Assembly: GCA_913061335.1 (NCBI GenBank)
Contig: CAJXTP010000077.1
Coordinates: 1-11,468, forward strand
Source: an uncultured Loktanella sp.
GTDB taxonomy: Bacteria; Pseudomonadota; Alphaproteobacteria; Rhodobacterales; Rhodobacteraceae
Direction: 5' to 3'
Length of the DNA: 11,468 nt
How positions within the stretch are numbered: the first letter of the stretch is position 1; every line of letters begins with the position of its first letter. Positions 1 to 6,948 of the stretch are shown piece by piece. The translations under genes were made by a program, and so were the position numbers. Below the pieces are notes generated by a model that saw only the letters and a list, made by a program, of their open reading frames with translations, made no database searches and was not told the DNA's origin.

Positions 1-424
1 CAGTGCGATCATGCCCCTTGCGCCCAATGACCTGCCGCGCCCAAGCGAGCCCACGCAACACCTGACATTGACGATGATGGGCGGTGCTATGGCAAAACGC
101 CACGACGGCGACAACATCTGGGCCTTTAACAACGTATCGGATCTGCAAGCAGAGCCTTTTGGGTCTTTTAGGCGTGGCGAAACAGCGCGCATAACGATCG
201 AGAATGACACAGCGTTCCCCCATGGCATGCATCTTCACGGGCACCATTTTATTGAGGTTGGCGTCGACGGAACGTTTGGCGATTTGCGCGATACGACATT
301 GGTTGCTGCTGGCGAAAGCCGCGACATAATCTGTGTTTTCGACAACCCAGGACGATGGATGTTCCACTGCCATATGCTAAGCCATGCTGCCGGCGGGATG
401 CGGACTTGGGTGAATGTCGCATGA
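1..424 (+). CDS. Multicopper oxidase, C-terminal cupredoxin domain (5' end outside window)
   Basis: Partial gene: the reading frame is already open at base 2, so the ATG at 11 is probably internal. The visible ~140 residues are the last cupredoxin domain of a multicopper oxidase, an enzyme class that couples one-electron oxidation of a substrate to reduction of O2 to water. Counting from the codon at 11, the copper ligands are all present: H71-x2-H74-x-H76 (HGMHLHGHH), then H119-C120-H121, H125 and M130. Cys120 plus five (His125) and plus ten (Met130) is the normal type 1 copper arrangement, and the His-Cys-His links it to the trinuclear centre. The domain therefore looks functional. The N-terminal domains, any export signal and the substrate (metal ion, phenol or other) cannot be seen. 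No clear terminator follows; a weak 5-bp hairpin lies at 435-452. There is no evident link to the pyrimidine genes downstream. Confidence 0.9.
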   Translation, partial: SAIMPLAPNDLPRPSEPTQHLTLTMMGGAMAKRHDGDNIWAFNNVSDLQAEPFGSFRRGETARITIENDTAFPHGMHLHGHHFIEVGVDGTFGDLRDTTLVAAGESRDIICVFDNPGRWMFHCHMLSHAAGGMRTWVNVA

Positions 425-466
425 GGTACATCGTCGCTTGATGGTTGAAGCGTGTAGCTTGCGATA

Positions 467-492
467 AAAATTTTACCATTTGATAAAATTTT
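467..492. promoter_or_regulatory. Inverted repeat upstream of preT, RutR-like operator
   Basis: A 26-bp imperfect palindrome centred between 479 and 480 has 11 of 13 position pairs complementary. Its core at 472-487, TTTACCATTTGATAAA, matches the E. coli RutR consensus as I recall it (TTGACCA-N2-TGGTCAA) at 11 of 14 defined positions. The box at 3271-3288 matches it in the same register. RutR is a TetR-family repressor released by uracil or thymine, which fits a gene for the first step of pyrimidine breakdown. A weak promoter can be drawn: TTGATG at 438-443, a long 19-nt spacer, and GATAAA at 463-468, which would put the box over the start of transcription. The palindrome is seen directly; the identity of the bound protein is inferred. 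Confidence 0.55.
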
Positions 493-536
493 GTTTTGTG
501 CCAAGGTGCAGGTCAGAAATTGCCGTTGGAGTAGCC

Positions 537-1871
537 ATGAATAGCCAATTCACACCCGGTGTCGTACCTAAGCGACTAAGCACCGAAGACCTGTCGCATA
601 ATTTTGATGACCTGCACGCGCCCCTTGTTGTGCACGAGGCGGCAGTGGCGGCGGATCGCTGTTATTTCTGCCATGACGCGCCCTGCGTCACTGCGTGCCC
701 GACAGATATCGACATCCCGCTGTTCATCAGACAGATCAGTACGGGTACTCCTGAAGCCGCTGCCAAGACGATCTTTGACATGAATATTCTGGGCGGTATG
801 TGTGCCCGTGTTTGTCCAACAGAAGAGCTGTGCGAAGAGGCCTGCGTGCGCGAATTGGCCGAAGGCAAACCAGTTGAGATTGGCCGCCTTCAGCGGTTTG
901 CGACAGACACATTGATGAAAAGCGGCGTGCATCCATTTAACCGCGCTGACCCAACTGGCAAACGTGTTGCCGTTGTTGGCGCGGGCCCCGCTGGTCTTTC
1001 ATGTGCGCACAGGCTTGCGCTGCTGGGGCACGACGTCACCGTCTATGATGCGCGCCCAAAGGCGGGCGGCCTGAATGAATTCGGGATCGCTGCCTACAAA
1101 TCGACGGACGACTTTGCTGCCCGCGAAGTCGACTGGTTGATGTCCATTGGTGGCATTACCATTGAAACGGGTAAAGCACTTGGTGATGCGCTTAACCTCG
1201 ACGCAATTTCAGCCGATTTTGACGCGGTCTTCCTTGGTGTTGGTCTCGGCGGTGTGAACGCGATGGGTATTGCTGGCGATGATTTGGATGGCGTGTCCGA
1301 TGCTGTCTCGTTCATCGAAGACCTGCGTCAAGCATCCGATCTGTCTGCCTTGCCCGTTGGCCGTAACGTCGTGGTTATCGGCGGTGGTATGACCGCCGTT
1401 GATGCCGCAGTTCAATCAAAACTGCTTGGGGCTGAACAGGTCACAATTGCGTATCGCCGTGGTCGTGAAGCCATGAGCGCAAGCAGATACGAGCAAGATC
1501 TTGCAGCGTCCCATGGTGTCAAACTGATGTTCAATGTCAAACCAAATGCGGTGCACGGAAATGGTGCCGCCGCAGAGGTCGAGCTGGAATATACCCAGAT
1601 TATTGATGGCAAACTTAGTGGAACTGGTGAAAACATGCGCATCGCTGCCGATCAGGTTTTCCGCGCTATTGGTCAAACATTGACGATGGATGGCGGGCTT
1701 GCGTTGGAAGGCCGGAAAATCGCGGTGACTGACACTGGTCGCACAAGCCGTGATGGCGTGTGGGCTGGTGGCGATTGTTCTTCTGGCGGGAACGACCTGA
1801 CGGTGACAGCCGTCGCCGAAGGTCGCGACGCCGCGATGGACATTCATGCAACCCTGACTGGAGATGTATAA
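537..1871 (+). CDS. preT: NAD-dependent dihydropyrimidine dehydrogenase, small-domain subunit PreT
   Basis: 444-residue electron-input subunit of bacterial dihydropyrimidine dehydrogenase. It oxidises NAD(P)H through FAD and passes electrons over Fe-S clusters to PreA, which reduces uracil or thymine. Order of elements: an N-terminal Fe-S domain with cysteines 42, 45, 50, 54 and 89, 93, 99, 103; an FAD-binding Rossmann motif GAGPAGL at 148-154; a second nucleotide motif VVVIGGGMTAVDAA at 278-291 for NAD(P)H; and a C-terminal FAD closure GGDCSSGG at 411-418. It resembles the N-terminal half of eukaryotic DPD and glutamate synthase small subunit; the PreA partner directly behind settles the assignment. 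The ATG at 537 is chosen over an in-frame TTG at 480 because GGAG at 528-531 sits 5 nt upstream, and the TTG start would place the palindrome's right arm inside the gene. preA begins 2 nt after the stop, so the two are translationally linked. Confidence 0.93.
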   Translation: MNSQFTPGVVPKRLSTEDLSHNFDDLHAPLVVHEAAVAADRCYFCHDAPCVTACPTDIDIPLFIRQISTGTPEAAAKTIFDMNILGGMCARVCPTEELCEEACVRELAEGKPVEIGRLQRFATDTLMKSGVHPFNRADPTGKRVAVVGAGPAGLSCAHRLALLGHDVTVYDARPKAGGLNEFGIAAYKSTDDFAAREVDWLMSIGGITIETGKALGDALNLDAISADFDAVFLGVGLGGVNAMGIAGDDLDGVSDAVSFIEDLRQASDLSALPVGRNVVVIGGGMTAVDAAVQSKLLGAEQVTIAYRRGREAMSASRYEQDLAASHGVKLMFNVKPNAVHGNGAAAEVELEYTQIIDGKLSGTGENMRIAADQVFRAIGQTLTMDGGLALEGRKIAVTDTGRTSRDGVWAGGDCSSGGNDLTVTAVAEGRDAAMDIHATLTGDV

Positions 1872-1873
1872 CT

Positions 1874-3178
1874 ATGGCTGATCTAACAACAGAGTTTTTA
1901 GGCATCAAAAGCCCGAACCCGTTCTGGCTCGCCTCTGCGCCACCAACGGATAAAGAATACAACGTCCGCCGTGCATTCGAGGCCGGATGGGGCGGTGTGG
2001 TCTGGAAAACGCTCGGCTCTGAAGGCCCGCCCGTCGTCAACGTAAATGGCCCGCGATACGGTGTCGTGCACGGTGCTGATCGCCGCGTCCTTGGCCTCAA
2101 TAACATTGAGCTGATTACCGACCGCGATCTTTTCGTGAACTTAGAAGAGATCAAGCGCGTCAAAGCTGACTATCCAGATCGGGCCATAATCGTGTCCTTG
2201 ATGGTGCCTTGTGAAGAGGACGCTTGGAAAGCGATCCTGCCGCTGGTTGAGGAAACAGGTGCCGACGGTATCGAGCTTAACTTTGGCTGCCCGCATGGCA
2301 TGGCCGAACGCGGTATGGGCGCTGCTGTGGGGCAAGTGCCCGAATACATCGAGATGGTAACGCGCTGGTGTAAGCAATATTATTCCAAGCCAGTGATCGT
2401 GAAACTGACACCGAATATCACCGACATCTGCCAGCCTGCTGCGGCGGCAATGCGTGGTGGTGCTGATGCGGTGTCGCTGATCAACACAATCAATTCAATC
2501 ATTTCCGTTGACCTTGATCAAATGGCGCCAGCCCCGACAATTGGCGGCAAAGGCACGCATGGCGGCTATTGTGGTCCAGCGGTAAAGCCGATTGCGATGA
2601 ACATGGTCGCTGAAATTGCGCGGTCTCCCGAAACGGCAGGTCTTCCGATGTCCGGCATTGGTGGGATCACGACATGGCGCGATGCCGCTGAATATATCGC
2701 ACTTGGCTGTGGCAACGTGCAGGTTTGCACGGCGGCAATGACCTATGGTTTTAAGGTCGTCCAAGAGATGATCAGCGGGCTTGAGCAATGGATGGACGAA
2801 AAAGGCCACACGTCGATTGATGACTTCATGGGCAGCGCAATTCCCAACGTCGTTGATTGGCAGCACCTTGATCTGAACTACATCGCAAAAGCGTCGATCA
2901 ACCAAGACGACTGCATCAGTTGCGGACGTTGTTACGCGGCGTGTGAAGACACATCACACCAAGCTATCGCAATGACTGCGGATCGTAAGTTTAGCGTGAT
3001 CGATGCCGAATGCGTGGCGTGTAACCTGTGCGTTGAAGTCTGCCCCGTTGAAAATTGCATCACTATGGTGGAACAACAACCTGGCACGACCGATCCACGT
3101 ACTGGCAACGTTGTCGTGGATACCTACGCCAATTGGACAACGCACCCAAACAATCCTTCAGCAACCGCTGCTGAGTAA
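1874..3178 (+). CDS. preA: NAD-dependent dihydropyrimidine dehydrogenase, catalytic subunit PreA
   Basis: 434-residue catalytic subunit that reduces the 5,6 double bond of uracil or thymine using FMN. Residues 1 to ~330 form a dihydroorotate-dehydrogenase-like TIM barrel. The active-site loop NFGCPHGMAERGMG (136-149) holds Cys139, the position of the general acid in DPD (Cys671 in the pig enzyme). Further flavin-site features are VKLTPN (176-181) and SGIGGI (260-265). The C-terminal region carries two classical 4Fe-4S motifs: C347-x2-C350-x2-C353-x3-C357 and C380-x2-C383-x2-C386-x3-C390. These wire the FMN to PreT. The start at 1874 is preferred to an in-frame upstream start inside preT: GGAG at 1860-1863 lies 10 nt before it, and the protein then begins as its family does (MADLTTEFLGIKSPNPF). 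The two-subunit split is the usual bacterial form of the single-chain animal enzyme. A strong hairpin follows the stop codon. Confidence 0.95.
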   Translation: MADLTTEFLGIKSPNPFWLASAPPTDKEYNVRRAFEAGWGGVVWKTLGSEGPPVVNVNGPRYGVVHGADRRVLGLNNIELITDRDLFVNLEEIKRVKADYPDRAIIVSLMVPCEEDAWKAILPLVEETGADGIELNFGCPHGMAERGMGAAVGQVPEYIEMVTRWCKQYYSKPVIVKLTPNITDICQPAAAAMRGGADAVSLINTINSIISVDLDQMAPAPTIGGKGTHGGYCGPAVKPIAMNMVAEIARSPETAGLPMSGIGGITTWRDAAEYIALGCGNVQVCTAAMTYGFKVVQEMISGLEQWMDEKGHTSIDDFMGSAIPNVVDWQHLDLNYIAKASINQDDCISCGRCYAACEDTSHQAIAMTADRKFSVIDAECVACNLCVEVCPVENCITMVEQQPGTTDPRTGNVVVDTYANWTTHPNNPSATAAE

Positions 3179-3186
3179 ATAAATTC

Positions 3187-3216
3187 AATAAGGCCGGAAT
3201 GTGATCCGGCCTTATT
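3187..3216 (+). terminator. Transcription terminator after preT-preA
   Basis: A perfect 12-bp stem, AATAAGGCCGGA (3187-3198) and TCCGGCCTTATT (3205-3216), encloses a 6-nt loop. It lies 8 nt after the preA stop. The GC-rich core is flanked by A/T ends built into the stem, so it could act in both directions, but there is no long U run beyond the right arm. It is seen directly; termination is inferred and may be partial. Confidence 0.75.
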
Positions 3217-3240
3217 GCGGTGCCCGCGCGTGCATTGTCC

Positions 3241-3268
3241 TTGACTGGTATCCGGCCTCTGCTAGCCT
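3241..3268 (+). promoter_or_regulatory. Candidate sigma-70 promoter for the hydrolase-hydA-ABC unit
   Basis: TTGACT at 3241-3246 matches the -35 consensus at five of six positions. Sixteen bases later TAGCCT (3263-3268) is a weak -10, of the degenerate type common in alphaproteobacteria. Transcription would start near 3275, inside the RutR-like box at 3272-3287 and ~65 nt before the hydrolase start codon. It follows the preA terminator, so it would give the downstream six genes their own promoter. The weak -10 limits confidence. Confidence 0.45.
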
Positions 3269-3271
3269 CGT

Positions 3272-3287
3272 TTTACCAGTCGGTCAA
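3272..3287. promoter_or_regulatory. RutR-like operator upstream of the hydrolase operon
   Basis: TTTACCAGTCGGTCAA matches the RutR consensus TTGACCA-N2-TGGTCAA (from memory) at 12 of 14 defined positions. It begins 4 bp after the candidate -10 and overlaps the expected transcription start, the classic position for a repressor. With one extra base on each side (3271-3288) it agrees with the box before preT at 14 of 18 positions, and both begin TTTTACCA. This points to shared control of both halves of the pathway by a pyrimidine-responsive repressor. The sequence match is direct; the regulator is inferred, and no rutR gene lies in the window. Confidence 0.6.
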
Positions 3288-3339
3288 AAACCACATTACC
3301 ACGTGAGACTAATCAAGCTGTACAATGAGGGAAAAAAAG

Positions 3340-4593
3340 ATGGCTGCCATCGGCGAAAATCTTAAGATTAACGGCGAGCGCCTATGGGACAGCCTAATGG
3401 ATATGGCCAAAATTGGCCCCGGCATTGCGGGCGGTAACAATCGCCAAACAGTGACCGACGAAGACGGTGAAGGCCGCGCACTTTTCCAAACGTGGTGCAA
3501 GGCCGCTGGCTGCACGATGGGTCTTGACCAGATGGGCAATATGTTTGCGCGCCGCGCCGGGACCGACCCAGATGCGCTGCCAGTTTATATGGGCTCGCAC
3601 CTTGATACGCAGCCGACGGGCGGTAAATATGACGGTGTCTTGGGCGTTTTGTCCGGCCTTGAAGTCATCCGCACGCTCAACGATCTTGATATCAAAACCA
3701 AGCACCCGATTGTGGTGACGAACTTCACCAACGAAGAAGGCACCCGTTTCGCGCCAGCAATGCTGTCATCCGGCGTATTTGCTGGGTTGCACACCCAAGA
3801 CTGGGCATATGAGCGCGAGGATGCCGAAGGTAAGAAATTCGGAGATGAGCTAAAGCGAATTGGCTGGCGCGGCGATGAGGAAACTGGCGCGCGTAAGATG
3901 CATGCGTTCTTTGAATTGCACATCGAGCAGGGGCCAATTCTGGAAGCAGAAGGCAAAGAAATTGGTGTCGTGACGCACGGCCAAGGTCTGTCTTGGACCC
4001 AGTTGACGGTTATCGGCAACGAAAGCCATACGGGGTCGACGCCGATGCCAATGCGCAAAAATGCAGGCCTCGCGATGTCGCGTATCCTTTGTAAGGTCGA
4101 AGACATCGCAATGAGCCATGCGCCCCACGCCGTTGGTGCTGCGGGTCATATCGACATCTCGCCAAATTCCCGCAATGTCATTCCAGGCAAGGCCGTTTTC
4201 ACCATCGATTTCCGGTCGCCTGATCTGGCTGTTATCGAAGACATGGAGGCCCGCTTGCGGGTCGATGCACAAGCGATTTGCGATGATATGGGCATGGAAG
4301 TCATCTTTGAAAAAGTCGGCGGATTTGACCCCGTCACGTTTGATGAAACCTGCGTCAGCGCCGTGCGAGCAGCCGCAGAACGGCTTGGCTATTCGCATAT
4401 GAACCTGATTTCAGGTGCCGGCCATGATGCGTGCTGGGTCAATCGCGTGGCGCCGACTGCGATGATCATGTGCCCATGTGTCGGTGGTCTTAGCCACAAT
4501 GAGGCAGAAGACATTAGCCCTGAATGGGCGGCGGCTGGTACAGATGTGCTGCTGCACGCCGTGCTGGAAACGGCGCAAGTTGTCTCTGGCTAA
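3340..4593 (+). CDS. Zn-dependent amidohydrolase, probable beta-ureidopropionase (M20 family)
   Basis: 417-residue member of the M20 metallopeptidase-like amidase family (N-carbamoyl amino acid hydrolase, allantoate amidohydrolase and beta-ureidopropionase). In this operon the likely job is the last step, N-carbamoyl-beta-alanine to beta-alanine, NH3 and CO2; the pathway name is pydC. The two-metal site is complete: His87 (GSHLDT), bridging Asp98 (KYDG), the pair Glu132-Glu133 (NEEGTRF; the first is the usual catalytic base, the second a ligand), His194 (ELHIEQG) and His386 (LSHNEAE). Residues ~215-335 form the dimerisation lid, including GNESHTGSTPM at 226-236. There is no signal peptide, so it is cytoplasmic. 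An ATG at 3325 is in frame, but 3340 is the better start because GAGGGA at 3327-3332 overlaps the earlier ATG and lies 7 nt before 3340. Sequence alone does not separate this enzyme from N-carbamoyl-L-amino acid hydrolase; the neighbours PreTA and HydA do. Confidence 0.85.
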   Translation: MAAIGENLKINGERLWDSLMDMAKIGPGIAGGNNRQTVTDEDGEGRALFQTWCKAAGCTMGLDQMGNMFARRAGTDPDALPVYMGSHLDTQPTGGKYDGVLGVLSGLEVIRTLNDLDIKTKHPIVVTNFTNEEGTRFAPAMLSSGVFAGLHTQDWAYEREDAEGKKFGDELKRIGWRGDEETGARKMHAFFELHIEQGPILEAEGKEIGVVTHGQGLSWTQLTVIGNESHTGSTPMPMRKNAGLAMSRILCKVEDIAMSHAPHAVGAAGHIDISPNSRNVIPGKAVFTIDFRSPDLAVIEDMEARLRVDAQAICDDMGMEVIFEKVGGFDPVTFDETCVSAVRAAAERLGYSHMNLISGAGHDACWVNRVAPTAMIMCPCVGGLSHNEAEDISPEWAAAGTDVLLHAVLETAQVVSG

Positions 4594-4629
4594 AAAGCAC
4601 TATCCGCTTAAACTCGACCATAATCGCGA

Positions 4630-4645
4630 AGCCACCAAGGTGGCT
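4630..4645. repeat. Short perfect palindrome before hydA
   Basis: AGCCACC-AA-GGTGGCT is a 7-bp perfect inverted repeat ending 2 nt before the hydA ribosome binding region (AGGAAAGGA, 4647-4655). As RNA it would form a small hairpin, opening to a 4-nt loop. It has no U run and sits inside an operon, so it is not a terminator. It could shield the transcript or modulate hydA translation; no function is shown. The rest of the 69-nt gap between hydrolase and hydA holds nothing else recognisable. Confidence 0.4.
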
Positions 4646-4662
4646 CAGGAAAGGAAAAACCC

Positions 4663-6117
4663 ATGACCAAAGTGATCAAGAACGGCACGATCGTCACAGC
4701 TGATCTGACCTATAAGGCGGATGTGCTGATCCAAGACGGCAAGATCATTGAGATTGGGCCAAACCTGTCTGGTGACGAACAGCTTGATGCGACGGGTTGC
4801 TATGTCATGCCCGGTGGCATTGACCCGCATACGCACCTCGAGATGCCGTTTATGGGAACCTATTCCACCGATGATTTTGAAAGCGGGACACGTGCCGCTC
4901 TTGCTGGCGGGACCACGATGGTCGTTGACTTTGCGCTGCCGTCACCTGGTCAGGGACTGCATGATGCCTTGCAAATGTGGGACAACAAGTCGACCCGTGC
5001 GAACTGTGACTATTCATTCCACATGGCGGTGACATGGTGGGGTGAACAGGTTTTCAACGAGATGGAATCGGTCATCAAAGACCGCGGCATCAACACCTTC
5101 AAACACTTTCTCGCCTATAAGGGCGCGTTGATGGTGAACGACGACGAAATGTATTCTTCGTTCAGCCGCATCGGCGAACTTGGTGGCATCGCGATGGTGC
5201 ATGCTGAAAACGGCGACGTCGTTGCGGAACTTAGCGCGAAACTGCTGGCCGCAGGCAATACAGGGCCTGAGGCCCACGCCTATTCCCGCCCGACCCAAGT
5301 TGAGGGCGAAGCCACGAACCGCGCAATCATGATCGCCGATATGGCCGGTGTGCCACTGTATGTAGTGCACACATCATGCGAAGAAGCCCACGAAGCGATC
5401 CGCCGCGCGAAAATGCAAGGCAAGCGCGTCTGGGGAGAGCCGCTAATTCAGCACCTCACCTTGGACGAAAGTGAATATTTCAACAAAGATTGGGACCACG
5501 CCGCCCGCCGCGTCATGTCCCCGCCGTTTCGCAATAAGCAGCACCAAGACAGCCTGTGGGCGGGTCTTCAGGCTGGCACATTGTCTGTTGTCGCAACGGA
5601 CCACTGCGCGTTCACGACAGAGCAGAAACGCAACGGTATCGGTGACTTTACAAAAATCCCGAACGGCACTGGTGGGCTTGAGGACCGGATGCCGATGCTT
5701 TGGACACACGGCGTCAACACAGGCCGCCTGACGATGAACGAATTTGTGGCGGTGACATCGACGAACATCGCCAAAATCCTGAACTGCTACCCTCAAAAGG
5801 GCGCGGTGCTGGTTGGGGCGGATGCAGACATCGTGGTCTGGGACCCAGAAAAATCCAAGACAATTACCGCGGGCGATCAACAATCGGCAATCGACTACAA
5901 CGTGTTTGAAGGCAAAGAAGTCAAAGGCCTGCCGCGATTTACACTGACACGCGGACATGTCGCGATCCACGACGGCGAAATCCGGACCCAAGAAGGCGCT
6001 GGTAAGTTTGTCAAACGCGAAGGAAACACAGCCACCAACAAGGCACTGTCAGCGTGGAAAGATCTGACCGCGCCACGTCCGGTGGAACGAACAGGCATTC
6101 CTGCCAGCGGCGTTTAA
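4663..6117 (+). CDS. hydA: Dihydropyrimidinase (D-hydantoinase family)
   Basis: 484-residue cyclic amidohydrolase that opens 5,6-dihydrouracil or dihydrothymine to the N-carbamoyl-beta-amino acid; related enzymes also hydrolyse 5-substituted hydantoins. The binuclear zinc site is complete: His56 and His58 (DPHTHLE), Lys147 in NTFKHFLAYK (the lysine that is carboxylated in the family), His180 (VHAENG), His236 (VVHTSCE) and Asp313 (ATDHC). Tyr152, five residues after the lysine, is the conserved substrate-contacting tyrosine. The N-terminal beta-sandwich portion (1-50) and the C-terminal return strand (VLVGADADIVVWDP, 382-395) are normal, and length is typical. ATG at 4663 follows AAGGA (4651-4655) by 7 nt. 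It lies between the hydrolase that uses its product and an ABC importer. D-hydantoinase is a possible alternative name, but linkage to preT-preA favours the pyrimidine role. Confidence 0.94.
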   Translation: MTKVIKNGTIVTADLTYKADVLIQDGKIIEIGPNLSGDEQLDATGCYVMPGGIDPHTHLEMPFMGTYSTDDFESGTRAALAGGTTMVVDFALPSPGQGLHDALQMWDNKSTRANCDYSFHMAVTWWGEQVFNEMESVIKDRGINTFKHFLAYKGALMVNDDEMYSSFSRIGELGGIAMVHAENGDVVAELSAKLLAAGNTGPEAHAYSRPTQVEGEATNRAIMIADMAGVPLYVVHTSCEEAHEAIRRAKMQGKRVWGEPLIQHLTLDESEYFNKDWDHAARRVMSPPFRNKQHQDSLWAGLQAGTLSVVATDHCAFTTEQKRNGIGDFTKIPNGTGGLEDRMPMLWTHGVNTGRLTMNEFVAVTSTNIAKILNCYPQKGAVLVGADADIVVWDPEKSKTITAGDQQSAIDYNVFEGKEVKGLPRFTLTRGHVAIHDGEIRTQEGAGKFVKREGNTATNKALSAWKDLTAPRPVERTGIPASGV

Positions 6118-6132
6118 AAGGATAAGCCAGCT

Positions 6133-6918
6133 TTGAGCCAGCAAACTATAATCACAGCGCGAAATCTTGATCTGACGTTTGAAACAAACGACGGCCCTGT
6201 GCATGCACTAAAAGATGTGAATCTCGATATCAACAAAGGCGACTTTGTCAGTTTCATTGGGCCGTCTGGCTGTGGCAAGACGACGTTTCTGCGGTGTATT
6301 GCGGGGCTAGAAACACCAACAGCGGGTGAGATTTCCGTGAACGGGATGACCCCTGATGAAGCACGCCGCGCGCGGGCTTATGGCTATGTATTCCAAGCGG
6401 CGGGGCTTTATCCTTGGCGCACTATCGGTGGCAACATCAAATTGCCGTTGGAGATCATGGGTTTTGATAAGGCCGAGCAATCAGATCGAGTCAAACGCGT
6501 CCTTGATCTTGTGGATCTCACTGGCTTTGATCGCAAGTTTCCTTGGCAGCTTTCTGGTGGCATGCAGCAGCGGGCATCAATCGCGCGCGCCTTGGCATTT
6601 GACGCTGATATCTTGCTGATGGACGAACCGTTTGGCGCGCTCGACGAAATCGTCCGTGATCACCTGAACGAGCAGCTATTGCAGCTTTGGGCGCGCACCG
6701 AAAAGACAATTGCCTTCGTGACCCACTCGATTCCAGAGGCAGTGTACCTGTCGACAAAGATTGTCGTGATGTCCCCACGCCCCGGACGTATCTCGGACGT
6801 GATCGAAAGCACATTACCACGCGAACGCCCGCTCGACATTCGCGACAGCCCCGAATTCATCGAAATCGCCCACCGTGTGCGCGATGGACTGCGGGCAGGG
6901 CACTCTGATGACGTCTAG
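6133..6918 (+). CDS. ABC importer ATPase, SsuB/TauB/ThiZ-like family
   Basis: 261-residue nucleotide-binding subunit of the importer encoded with the next three genes. Motifs in order: Walker A GPSGCGKTT (43-51), Q-loop Gln88 (YVFQAAGLYPW), signature LSGGMQQ (140-146), Walker B ILLMDEP (160-166) with D-loop ALDE to 172, and H-loop His198 (FVTHS). The overall sequence resembles the ATPases of the nitrate/sulfonate/taurine and hydroxymethylpyrimidine group. TTG at 6133 is taken as the start: there is no nearby in-frame ATG, and AAAAGGA at 6116-6122, overlapping the hydA stop, lies 10 nt upstream. A TTG start could lower its expression relative to hydA. The 15-nt gap to hydA implies cotranscription. 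The substrate cannot be read from this subunit. Confidence 0.9.
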   Translation: MSQQTIITARNLDLTFETNDGPVHALKDVNLDINKGDFVSFIGPSGCGKTTFLRCIAGLETPTAGEISVNGMTPDEARRARAYGYVFQAAGLYPWRTIGGNIKLPLEIMGFDKAEQSDRVKRVLDLVDLTGFDRKFPWQLSGGMQQRASIARALAFDADILLMDEPFGALDEIVRDHLNEQLLQLWARTEKTIAFVTHSIPEAVYLSTKIVVMSPRPGRISDVIESTLPRERPLDIRDSPEFIEIAHRVRDGLRAGHSDDV

Positions 6919-6948
6919 AATACTCCATCATAAATGCGGTGGCACTGA

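Noticed and set aside
480..536. TTG start 19 codons upstream for PreT
   Set aside because: It would overlap the right half of the palindromic operator, has no ribosome site, and adds a Cys-rich tail unlike the family; ATG at 537 has GGAG at the right distance.
1760..1873. 38-codon N-terminal extension of PreA
   Set aside because: It lies wholly inside preT in another frame and gives an Arg-rich, non-family sequence; ATG at 1874 has a ribosome site and a family-typical start.
3850..4398. Long antisense frames over the hydrolase (182 codons) and over hydA (5443-5991)
   Set aside because: They are shadows of strongly coding, well-recognised genes on the + strand and have no domain of their own.
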